This document shows, one piece after another, positions 8,165-15,796 of a stretch of 54,919 nucleotides of DNA (positions are counted from its first letter, which is position 1; each line of letters opens with the position of its first letter). A model generated the notes under the pieces. That model did not search any database, had not been told where the DNA came from, and was given only the letters and a program-made list of their open reading frames with translations. The stretch spans positions 1-54,919 of the forward strand of contig JAKSDI010000075.1 in the NCBI GenBank assembly GCA_022360175.1, read 5' to 3'. Source of the DNA: Chitinophagales bacterium. GTDB lineage: Bacteria > Bacteroidota > Bacteroidia > Chitinophagales > Saprospiraceae. A program made the translations under genes and the position numbers.

Positions 8165-9691
8165 TTATACATTTGCTGTAGCAACAAAAGCTTTCCACTT
8201 TGCGAATTGTTGCGGTTTCATCACTCTAGGAAATTTACTTTGTCCATTCATCCTGCCTGTATGACGTTGCCAGTCATAAAAAAGTTCATTGGAAATTATT
8301 TCTACTATTGGAGGGCGGAGCATTGCTGAACGTTCTGCTTTGTAATCATCATTGACCATCATTAATTCTTGATCTAACCGATGTGCTAGTTCATTGTTGT
8401 CTATTACCTGGTTTGATCCAATATACCAATGATGAGCAAAATGATTATCTTTCTCTACTCCACAAACGGTAAACTCTTTTACATCAAGGTTGAAGTACTT
8501 TTCTATTCCCTGAATAGCGGTATTCATATTATCTACTGATAAATGTTCGCCACAAAGAGAAAGAAAATGCTTGGTTCTTCCTGTAATGATAATTTCCGAA
8601 CGTCGTTTGTCCGTAAATTTCACCGTGTCTCCTATAAGGTATCTCCATGCACCAGCGCAGGAAGTAATCAATAATGCATAATCAATACCTTCTTCTACCT
8701 CCTCCAGGCAAAGTGTCTTTGCATGAGGCAATGGCATACCATTTTCATCAAAATTTTTTTCATTAAAAGGAATGAACTCATAAAAAATGCCATTATTCAA
8801 GAGCAACCGCATGGAAGAAGTACCTGGCCTGGCCTGAAAAGCAATAAAGCCTTCTGATGCTAAATAGGTATCCTGATAAATCAACGGATGTGCGAGTAAG
8901 TTTTCAAAACTTTTGCGGTAAGGTTCAAACGCAACACCGCCCGTAGCAAAAATCCTTAGATTAGGCCACAGCTCATGGATATTGTTCAATTGGTGTCGCT
9001 CTATTATGCGTTCTAGTGTGAGTTGCACCCAACTAGGGATGCCCGATAATACACCAATATCCCACTTAGGAGCGAGTTCGGTAATAGCTTCAACCCGTTC
9101 ATCCCAATTCTTAAGGCGAGCAATATTAGTGCCTGGTTTATAGTATTTTCTGATCCAAAAAGGAGGTTTCTTCGCGTTTATTCCGCTCAGGTCACCAGCA
9201 TAACAGTGCCCGAGATCCTTTAAGGTAGCACTACCTCCTATCATCAACCAATCTTTGGTGAAGAAGCTTGGAGGTAGATTGTATTTGGGCAAACAAGCAA
9301 ACATTTTGAGCGCAGCATGGCGCATGTTCCGTCTCATATCAGGGGTGATAGGAATGTATTTACTAGCTGCTTCAGAGGTGCCAGAGCTTAACGCAAAAAA
9401 CTTAACCTTTCCCCGCCAACTAACATCAGCTTCTCCTTCTAACTGTCTGTGCCACCATTCATCAAATATTCGTTGGTAATCATGTATAGGTACTCTTTCC
9501 TGATAAGCACGTAGCGGAGAAGCTGCAGCTAATATCTTGCTAAAATTGTAATGCTTACCAAAATCGGTATGTTCTGCTTTTTTCAACAAGTTGAGCAGAC
9601 AACGCGTTTGAAGCTGTATAGGATTCCAAGGAGCATCAAACTGCTTGGCTAGCATAAGCCCTTTTTGAACTAGTTTGCTTTTAGCCATCAT
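8165..9691 (-). CDS. GH3 auxin-responsive-promoter family acyl-adenylating protein
   Basis: The 508-residue protein belongs to the GH3 branch of the adenylate-forming superfamily. The ATP-binding loop SSGTSEAASK (102-111), the middle motif TYLASEGF (275-282) and the adenosine-binding WRYLIGDTVKF (349-359) are all visible. Plant GH3 enzymes activate a carboxylate with ATP and join it to an amino acid; bacterial members are common in Bacteroidota and their substrates are unknown. It is first in an operon with a LysE-type exporter (5-bp gap) and a class II aldolase, which suggests, as inference, that a small conjugate is made and exported. Two consecutive ATG codons at 9691 and 9688 could start it. 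Confidence 0.9.
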   Translation of the reverse strand: MMAKSKLVQKGLMLAKQFDAPWNPIQLQTRCLLNLLKKAEHTDFGKHYNFSKILAAASPLRAYQERVPIHDYQRIFDEWWHRQLEGEADVSWRGKVKFFALSSGTSEAASKYIPITPDMRRNMRHAALKMFACLPKYNLPPSFFTKDWLMIGGSATLKDLGHCYAGDLSGINAKKPPFWIRKYYKPGTNIARLKNWDERVEAITELAPKWDIGVLSGIPSWVQLTLERIIERHQLNNIHELWPNLRIFATGGVAFEPYRKSFENLLAHPLIYQDTYLASEGFIAFQARPGTSSMRLLLNNGIFYEFIPFNEKNFDENGMPLPHAKTLCLEEVEEGIDYALLITSCAGAWRYLIGDTVKFTDKRRSEIIITGRTKHFLSLCGEHLSVDNMNTAIQGIEKYFNLDVKEFTVCGVEKDNHFAHHWYIGSNQVIDNNELAHRLDQELMMVNDDYKAERSAMLRPPIVEIISNELFYDWQRHTGRMNGQSKFPRVMKPQQFAKWKAFVATANV

Positions 9692-10147
9692 TTATAGCTG
9701 ATTAATAAATTAAAGGTTGCAGAAACAGTGCCAGAAAGCCGCCACAAAAATATTCCCATTGTAACTGTTTTCAATACCTTTTAGATTTTTTTTCGGCCAA
9801 CACTAAAACTTTTCGATGTTTTTCTCACATTGAGCAATAAATTTAAACCAATTCATACGCTTAAAAGACTGCGACCTTTATAACAAAGTAAGAGTATCTC
9901 GTATTTTCTCAATGTTCCCAGCATATTTCTCCTTCAACTAGGAACACAAGCGATTTTCCTATCATTATTCTAGGATCAATTAGTAATTGTTGTTTGAAAT
10001 TATATTTCAATAAATAGGTTTAATTTGGCTTAATATTTTGAATAATTCTTTTTTATTAGAATATTTACTTGTTAATCACGAGTATGTCGATCTATTGTAG
10101 TTTTTGCTTGTGTTTCGGGTTTATTTACACACCATAAAACTTTAAAA
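9692..10147. other. Intergenic region between divergent GH3 and DksA-like genes
   Basis: This is AT-rich promoter space for two divergent genes. A small dyad TTGAAAT-TAT-ATTTCAA lies at 9994-10010. I see no ORF, RNA gene or repeat of the families found elsewhere in the window. Confidence 0.5.
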
Positions 10148-10759
10148 ATGTCACAAACGGTTTCAAAATATTCTGATGCCGAACTCCAAGAGTTTAAGGC
10201 ATTAATTGAGCAAAAAATTGAAAAGACAGAGGAGCAAATAAAGCTTTTACAAAGTCAAATTGTAGAAACAACGGAGAACCTGGGGGAGGAGTTTGGTGGC
10301 GACTGGGTGGATGATAGCAGCACCAACTCTGAGGTGGAAATGCTGAATAATATGGCTATTCGCCAGCGAAAATATCTACAGGATTTAAAAAATGCAATGA
10401 TCCGTATTAGAAATAAAACCTATGGTGTTTGTATGATCACCGGAGAACTGATTGACAAAAAACGCTTGAAAGCGGTACCTACTACGACTAAGAGTGTTGC
10501 TGCAAAAATGCATAATAAGGTATCGTCTTTTAAGAGGCAAACAGGTGAATCCGACGCTAAGAGAAGTACTTCAAAATCAAAGGAAAAGAAAGTAATTACG
10601 CGAATTATTCGTAAATCAAACACTATCAAGCCTAATACGGACAAGATATTTGAGGAAGAAGATGAGTTTTCATTGGCAGAAGATGAAATACTCAAAGAAA
10701 ATCCAGAAATAGACAAGTCATTTACTGACTTTGATGGGCTCCCGGATAATAATGGCTAG
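10148..10759 (+). CDS. TraR/DksA-like protein with long charged tail
   Basis: The first ~125 residues match the DksA/TraR group: a long N-terminal coiled coil (about 8-50 and 65-90), a D-rich segment at its bend (GGDWVDDSS), and the conserved RIRNKTYGVCMITGELI followed by KKRLKAVPTT. DksA proteins enter the RNA polymerase secondary channel through the acidic coiled-coil tip. Only one Cys remains where the four-Cys zinc finger would be, so the protein probably does not bind zinc there. Residues from about 125 to 203 form a lysine-rich then strongly acidic, low-complexity extension. The ATG at 10148 follows an A-rich leader. A 25-bp-stem hairpin begins at the base after its stop codon. Confidence 0.85.
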   Translation: MSQTVSKYSDAELQEFKALIEQKIEKTEEQIKLLQSQIVETTENLGEEFGGDWVDDSSTNSEVEMLNNMAIRQRKYLQDLKNAMIRIRNKTYGVCMITGELIDKKRLKAVPTTTKSVAAKMHNKVSSFKRQTGESDAKRSTSKSKEKKVITRIIRKSNTIKPNTDKIFEEEDEFSLAEDEILKENPEIDKSFTDFDGLPDNNG

Positions 10760-10823
10760 TTATATAGTATGTGGTGATATGGTGAGATTTTACCACATCA
10801 CCATATCACCACATACTATATAA
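10760..10823. terminator. Perfect 25-bp stem hairpin between convergent genes
   Basis: Bases 10760-10784 are perfectly complementary to 10799-10823 around a 14-base loop. The stem fills all the space between the stop of the DksA-like gene (10759) and the stop of the leftward barrel gene (10824), so it probably ends both transcripts. The arms are built from the repeated word GGTGATATGGTG, related to short repeats elsewhere in the window. Confidence 0.8.
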
Positions 10824-11531
10824 TTAAAACTTAACTCCTACGCTAAATTGCAAGAAGTGAGCATCCATATTTTCTGTGCCGATTGTATTTCCCTGAAAAC
10901 GATAGCCAATTGAGCCTACCAGGGCCAGGTTCGAATTGATGGATTTCTGTATACCTCCACCAACGCCAGCCATTAAGCCACCGTCCACATTATTTTCGAG
11001 TAAGCCTAGTCCGAAACCAAGGTTACCGTAGAAAAAAGGAGCCCATTCTGTAAGAGATGGATGGAAACGGATATCAGCATATAATGGCACCAATTCATAG
11101 TCTCCAAACCATTCTATACCAACTCCGACTCCTAAACTTAAAGACCGATTCAAATGATAACCATTTACAGTGTGTAAGGCGAAATAAGTTTCATCATTAT
11201 CACTACTTCGTTCGTCTCCCACAGAACCCACACCAAAACCAAGGCCTAATGTAGTGATATTGGTAAACCCACTACCATCGTGTACAATCACTTTATTTTT
11301 TAGATTGTCATGTTGAAATTTTTCACGGCCTACACGAGATACTTCTTCGGCAGAGAATGTGTATACATCACTTTCTGTAGTCATTATTTGTACTCCATCA
11401 GCATCTAAAGGTTTGATAATAGATCCTTTAACTACTCTACCATCTTTAAGATATACAACATCCATTTTATCCTGTCCGAAAGCCATGATTGCCATAAAGG
11501 ACATCATTAAGGTAAGGATTATCGTTTTCAT
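10824..11531 (-). CDS. Secreted beta-barrel outer-membrane protein
   Basis: The 235-residue product has a signal peptide ending AFGQ, a small N-terminal domain of about 50 residues (VYLKDGRVVKGSI..., a strand-rich SH3-like unit), and then about 150 residues of alternating hydrophobic strands with many glycines and a terminal aromatic (…VGVKF), typical of small outer-membrane barrels. It lies 5 bp after the TPR lipoprotein gene and is probably co-transcribed with it. No specific function can be assigned. Confidence 0.8.
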   Translation of the reverse strand: MKTIILTLMMSFMAIMAFGQDKMDVVYLKDGRVVKGSIIKPLDADGVQIMTTESDVYTFSAEEVSRVGREKFQHDNLKNKVIVHDGSGFTNITTLGLGFGVGSVGDERSSDNDETYFALHTVNGYHLNRSLSLGVGVGIEWFGDYELVPLYADIRFHPSLTEWAPFFYGNLGFGLGLLENNVDGGLMAGVGGGIQKSINSNLALVGSIGYRFQGNTIGTENMDAHFLQFSVGVKF

Positions 11532-11536
11532 AGTTC

Positions 11537-13072
11537 TTAATTTGTTTTTTTGTTATTATCAGCTACTTGGGGAAGGAGCACACTGGCTTCTGGCGTTATC
11601 AGATTTTTGACTAGTAGTCCACCATTAGCCTTGACTGTAAACTGGTGTGTTTCCATTCTTTCTTTTAGCCGGTTAAAAAAGGTGATTTTGATCGTATTGT
11701 TTCCTCTTTTCAGAGGTATCCTTGTGTAATGTATTTCTGCAGGAAGCGAATTCCAGGAGCGAATGTCAGCACGTTCGGTAAGCGTATTAACAATATCCAT
11801 CGCTCCACTTAAAATGATCCCTGCTGTTTCAGAATATTCGTCCTCATCATCGTCACTCTTGTCTTTTTCCTCGTCCTCGTCATCATCGTCATCACTGTCG
11901 TCATCTTTCTTTTTAGTTTTTATCTGCCTCAGGGATGCTTCGGTCGCTTCTTTAATAGCCAACCTGAGTAGAGCAGTAGCTAACTCTCGATGAAAACGAT
12001 CGCGCAATGATTGCGTAGCTACCTCATTAAGGTCTTCTATTTTTTCCATTTTCTTAATACCTCCGGCATATTCAATGCTGGCTGAACGTAAAGGGTATGG
12101 ACGCGAACGATACCTCGGTAGGGCTACACGGATATTGTTGATACCAGAAAAGCTGTCATACTGATTGTATTCATAAGGGTCAATCTCATAATCCAGGCCA
12201 GTGCCATAACTCACAAAACGAAGATTATTGTCATTTACCCCATTAAGGACATCAAAGCCAACTATCTGTTCGTCTTTTACAGGCCCTTGTCCATTTTCCC
12301 AGAAAACGACTAAGGAACCATATGCATCTTCCGGATTTTTGCAGCGAGGCTTCAGTATTTTCTCATAATAGGATTGCTCATTAGTAAATCCAAGTACTTT
12401 TGCCAGCCTCACTACATCACACTTCAATTGTTCTGGAATAGATACCCCCATATAATTCGTCAGGCGTCCATCCGTGACAAACAGGTCGGCTGCATTACGA
12501 TAAGCGATAAATGCATTGTTCCATTCTTTGTTCTTTTCGTAACTCAGCCCCATAACGATATGCCCCAGCACATCATCATGATATTTTAACGGTTTATCCG
12601 GTACCGCATCATTCAATTCATTCAGACGAATATTAGTACGCCGAGCTTCTACTCTTGCCGCACTCAGGTCATTCATCTGAAGATAATTGAGGCTTTTCAA
12701 ATAATGGACAGCGATGTTTTCGTAGTATTCTGTTCGGTAAGGCAGTGCTTTGGGATTGCTAACCATTGCTAACCCTTTAGCACCTACAGAAGCTTTGTAA
12801 TCCTCTATCAGAAAGTCTGCTTTGTTAAGGTATTCATTGCTTTTTTCAAGATCACCTTGCATACGTGCCAATGCACCTAATTCGAGGTAATAGAGTACTT
12901 TGTTGCGATCTTTTTTATACCATTTTTTACTTTCGATCAGCCGAGTTGCACCTTCCAGGTCAGAGGCTTCTACCATTTCTGAATAGTTGCCACGCAAGCG
13001 TTCAAAAGAAGCACAGGAAGACAGCAGAAATATAACAACCAGGCTGAACAGTAATGTAGACAAAAATCTCAT
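11537..13072 (-). CDS. TPR-containing lipoprotein (COG3014-like) with acidic tract
   Basis: The 511-residue protein starts with a lipoprotein signal (lipobox LLSSC, Cys 20). The N-terminal half holds helical repeats with TPR character (YLELGALARMQGDLEKSNEY; NIAVHYLKSLNYLQMNDLS), resembling the COG3014 family of proteobacterial lipoproteins. Around residues 385-415 there is a highly acidic run of mostly Asp and Glu next to KTKKK, followed by a strand-rich end. In Gammaproteobacteria COG3014 genes sit beside LpoB-like genes, and an LpoB-like gene lies directly upstream here, which supports the assignment. Likely role: periplasmic, outer-membrane-anchored scaffold linked to cell-wall synthesis (inference). 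Confidence 0.7.
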   Translation of the reverse strand: MRFLSTLLFSLVVIFLLSSCASFERLRGNYSEMVEASDLEGATRLIESKKWYKKDRNKVLYYLELGALARMQGDLEKSNEYLNKADFLIEDYKASVGAKGLAMVSNPKALPYRTEYYENIAVHYLKSLNYLQMNDLSAARVEARRTNIRLNELNDAVPDKPLKYHDDVLGHIVMGLSYEKNKEWNNAFIAYRNAADLFVTDGRLTNYMGVSIPEQLKCDVVRLAKVLGFTNEQSYYEKILKPRCKNPEDAYGSLVVFWENGQGPVKDEQIVGFDVLNGVNDNNLRFVSYGTGLDYEIDPYEYNQYDSFSGINNIRVALPRYRSRPYPLRSASIEYAGGIKKMEKIEDLNEVATQSLRDRFHRELATALLRLAIKEATEASLRQIKTKKKDDDSDDDDDEDEEKDKSDDDEDEYSETAGIILSGAMDIVNTLTERADIRSWNSLPAEIHYTRIPLKRGNNTIKITFFNRLKERMETHQFTVKANGGLLVKNLITPEASVLLPQVADNNKKTN

Positions 13073-13177
13073 ACTGTGTGGATTGGGGTATTAGGGAAAA
13101 GATAAGCCACCCTTATTTTTTTCCTTCGAAATGTTACTAGTTTACCATAGTTGCCTTTAGAATAAATCTTGGGCAAG

Positions 13178-13224
13178 GAAGCCACAAAAGAATAACATAG
13201 TTTCAACTAAGCTTTTGTGGCTTC
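13178..13224. terminator. 13-bp stem hairpin after the LpoB-like gene
   Basis: GAAGCCACAAAAG (13178-13190) pairs perfectly with 13212-13224 around a 21-base loop. It lies 66 bp past the stop of the leftward lpoB-like gene and before the start of the TPR lipoprotein gene. There is no U tract after the stem, so partial termination or transcript stabilisation within the cluster is possible. Confidence 0.5.
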
Positions 13225-13289
13225 ACGGTTAATTTTTACAACTCAATATTCAGGATGGCTCGTTTAAAAGGTTAGAACGAACTTTTATC

Positions 13290-13877
13290 TTAGTTCTTTA
13301 CGAACTTCTTTATTTTCTTATCACCAATCCAGACTTTTTCATTGGTCTCGATATTACTCATTTCCATATCGATTTGGTAATAGATAACCTTCTTGCGCTT
13401 ATAGGCGTCCATAATAGAGTTGATAGAACCTTGTAGCATATAGTCTGCTCCCACTTCCATACCCCATTGCTTCATAGTAGAAGCAGAAGAATTTTCTTGT
13501 TGGTCAGCACGTTCGCGGCGTATTTGGCTACGCTTTTCTCCAGCTTGTACTACACGTACACGACCGCTTTTAATGAAAGCTTTTTCTAGTTCTTTAGTAA
13601 ATACCTCTGCCTCAATATGTTCATGAGATTTATTCTCCACCATGCCAACAATAATCACAGGACGTTCGCCTGTACGGCGCATATGGTTGTCGAGCCAGGG
13701 TTGTGACATTACTTCTGTTACTAGTTCTGCAGCCGTTAAGCGAGCATCAGTATCATTCCAGCGTCCGCTTAGGTCTACAGTAGTGTCTGTGTCTATTCGT
13801 TGTACCTGTCTGTTACAAGAGGATGTCCAAAGAGAGGCAACTAGTGCCATCATTAAAATTGGGAGTAGTGTCTTCAT
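13290..13877 (-). CDS. LpoB-family lipoprotein (penicillin-binding-protein activator-like)
   Basis: The 195-residue protein has a lipoprotein signal (SSC, Cys 21) and matches the LpoB-like pattern: SGRWNDTDARL near the N-terminus, VIIVGMVENKSHEHI, a long central helix region, and GADYMLQGSIN, ending with a strand segment WIGDKKIKKF. In Escherichia coli LpoB is outer-membrane anchored and activates PBP1b; in Bacteroidota the partner is unproven. It is flanked on the same strand by a small secreted protein and the TPR lipoprotein, forming a probable envelope cluster. Confidence 0.85.
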   Translation of the reverse strand: MKTLLPILMMALVASLWTSSCNRQVQRIDTDTTVDLSGRWNDTDARLTAAELVTEVMSQPWLDNHMRRTGERPVIIVGMVENKSHEHIEAEVFTKELEKAFIKSGRVRVVQAGEKRSQIRRERADQQENSSASTMKQWGMEVGADYMLQGSINSIMDAYKRKKVIYYQIDMEMSNIETNEKVWIGDKKIKKFVKN

Positions 13878-13927
13878 ATTGTAGATTGATTTTTCTGTTT
13901 TTAATTATTCAGGGTTGGAGGCCTAGC

Positions 13928-14242
13928 TTACCAGCGGTAATATGGGTCGTAGTAATACGGGCGATATAGATTGTTGTAGCGACGGCTACGAGCCCGTTCT
14001 AATCTCAATTCTTGCCGAAATTCACGGCGATCTTGTCTTTTACGCTTTTTTTCAAGGATGGGATCATATGCTTCATATGTCAGGTTGGCAGTAGTACCCA
14101 TTGATTGTTCGTGATTTTCTAACTGCTGACGGTACTTAGCATAAGACTCCTGTGCTCTAGGGTTTTGATCTGGCTTTAGCTGAGCAAGAAGAAACCCTGG
14201 CAGGAAAAGAAAAAGGAGCGAAGTAAGTGTGATTGTTTTCAT
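13928..14242 (-). CDS. Small secreted basic/Tyr-rich protein
   Basis: A 104-residue product when started at ATG 14242, which gives a signal peptide MKTITLTSLLFLFLPG...LLAQ; the frame is open nine codons further upstream but that adds a charged leader. The mature protein is hydrophilic, with a basic helical section (KKRKRQDRREFRQ) and a Tyr-rich end (RPYYYDPYYRW). I do not recognise a family. It heads the leftward run containing the LpoB-like and TPR lipoproteins, with a 50-bp gap to the former, so a periplasmic role is likely. Confidence 0.65.
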   Translation of the reverse strand: MKTITLTSLLFLFLPGFLLAQLKPDQNPRAQESYAKYRQQLENHEQSMGTTANLTYEAYDPILEKKRKRQDRREFRQELRLERARSRRYNNLYRPYYYDPYYRW

Positions 14243-14406
14243 TGTAATTCGAATTTGATTACGCTTCAAAAATACAAAGAAAACAGATACACTTCTCGCT
14301 CCTTAACGCCTGTTTAACACAAGTTTCGACCAAGCGTATAAAAATTTAGATTTTTTAAGATATGTAGTTTTATGTTCTTAGGATTCAGTTAACATTTTAG
14401 TGCTAA

Positions 14407-15645
14407 TTACTCATTCGGGTTCATCATTTTACCCATAAACAATACGTTATTAGACTGGTTTTCGCGGATGGTAAATATGAAAGGACGATTCAAATACATG
14501 CTTGGTATTTGAGGTGCTGAAGTTTCTATGATTACTACTGAGGTTACGGCAGCAGCTTCTGTTCCTTCTTCATTTACTTCTATAAATGCTTTATGTTTTA
14601 CTTCATCAATTACCAGGTCCGCATCTGCTATGCCTGTAAGGTCGCAACCACCGCCAAAGGCTATGCTCATGCCCATAGAAGAAAGGGCTTTTACAAGGCT
14701 CTCATCGTATTCCATTTCAAAGCGAGGCATACCAAAGTACATATCCTGATAAAAATAACTTTCAGACCATTGCGCCCAGTTATCATTATTCAGGCTAGCG
14801 ATGATATCATCAATGTTTGCATCTTGTTTAGGCAAAAAGAGGCTCATCGTGTAAATAGAATCGCCGTATGGCAAATCTACAGCCTGAAAATTTTCGGTTT
14901 CAAAATAATTGAGTAGTGTCTGATTATAAGTCATCATATCCACTTCTGTCGTTGAACCATCTTCCAGTCTAAATTGAGTAGCATAAGTATGCTCGGGGTC
15001 AAATTCGTGCAACCAGGCTCCTTTAAAGAAAATGGCATTGATCAAATACATCACAACATCACTGGAAATAGGCTCGTCAACTATACTTTCTATTAGTCCT
15101 TGTGTCTTATCATCCACCCAGGCATTGATGGTCTCTCTAGCTGCGGGATCGGCGAAATTCAGACTGGCTACCTCGCTATCGTAATGCTCTTCATTAGCCG
15201 TCAAAAAATCCTGTCGTACCTGAAACCCTTCTCTATACCAAATACTATTGGCGAGATTAAGTTCTACTTCAGGGTCTAGGGCTGGAAGTAAATTGAGCAA
15301 TTGTAAAAAACCGTCGTTGACCGCTTCCAGAGATATGTTATTTTGCTCTAATGTAGCCATCATATCTGCTTTGGTTTGCCCTTTTGCACCATTAACGGTC
15401 ATAGATAAGGCGGTAGCTACACTCATTGGAGATATGAAAATATTTTCATCCGGAGTGTCATTATGTAAGGTTTGGAAAAGTTTGAATCCAAAAGCATTAT
15501 TAGATTTAGTAACATTACATGCTTCCGGTGTCTCATCACAGTCAATGTTAGATACAGGAGGATTAGGAGTTGGAATATCATCTGTTGTATCACAACTGAC
15601 AATAAAAAATGCGAATAAAAATAACAGCGGGATGGTCTGTTTCAT
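14407..15645 (-). CDS. Lipoprotein serpin (serine/cysteine protease inhibitor)
   Basis: The 412-residue protein has a lipoprotein signal (IVSC, Cys 18), a short Pro-rich linker and a complete serpin domain (about 48-412). Serpin signatures visible include NIFISPMSVATALSM, NAIFFKGAW, and the C-terminal NRPFIFTIRE. The reactive-loop hinge reads EEGTEAAAVTS (359-369): small residues at P15-P9 predict a true inhibitory serpin. By spacing from the hinge glycine, P1-P1' is about Thr375-Ser376. It is likely a cell-surface or periplasmic inhibitor guarding against host, predator or self proteases. It lies downstream of the M23 gene but a hairpin separates them. Confidence 0.95.
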   Translation of the reverse strand: MKQTIPLLFLFAFFIVSCDTTDDIPTPNPPVSNIDCDETPEACNVTKSNNAFGFKLFQTLHNDTPDENIFISPMSVATALSMTVNGAKGQTKADMMATLEQNNISLEAVNDGFLQLLNLLPALDPEVELNLANSIWYREGFQVRQDFLTANEEHYDSEVASLNFADPAARETINAWVDDKTQGLIESIVDEPISSDVVMYLINAIFFKGAWLHEFDPEHTYATQFRLEDGSTTEVDMMTYNQTLLNYFETENFQAVDLPYGDSIYTMSLFLPKQDANIDDIIASLNNDNWAQWSESYFYQDMYFGMPRFEMEYDESLVKALSSMGMSIAFGGGCDLTGIADADLVIDEVKHKAFIEVNEEGTEAAAVTSVVIIETSAPQIPSMYLNRPFIFTIRENQSNNVLFMGKMMNPNE

Positions 15646-15686
15646 GGCTATTATGTTGAAGTTTATAATGATTATATAAAATATTT

Positions 15687-15715
15687 CATCACGTCTTTTT
15701 TACCATGACGTGATG
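15687..15715. terminator. 9-bp stem hairpin between M23 and serpin genes
   Basis: CATCACGTC (15687-15695) pairs perfectly with GACGTGATG (15707-15715) around an 11-base loop. It lies about 80 bp past the M23 stop and 42 bp before the serpin start, so it probably ends or attenuates the M23 transcript. ACGTGA-type dyads can also be protein operators. Confidence 0.45.
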
Positions 15716-15758
15716 ATTCGCTTTAATGGTTGCTTCGGATATAGCCAAAAAATAAAAC

Positions 15759-15779
15759 TAAGTAAGAGAGCACATTTAA
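15759..15779 (-). repeat. Solo copy of the 665-984 element end (empty site)
   Basis: AAGTAAGAGAGCACATTTAA at 15760-15779 is identical over 20 bases to the complement of the right end of the 665-984 element after its inner insertion is removed, and matches the left end at 665-685 with two differences. Only one end is seen here; no partner inverted copy was found within a few hundred bases. Confidence 0.65.
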
Positions 15780-15796
15780 TTAATCGAAGAGGAGAA

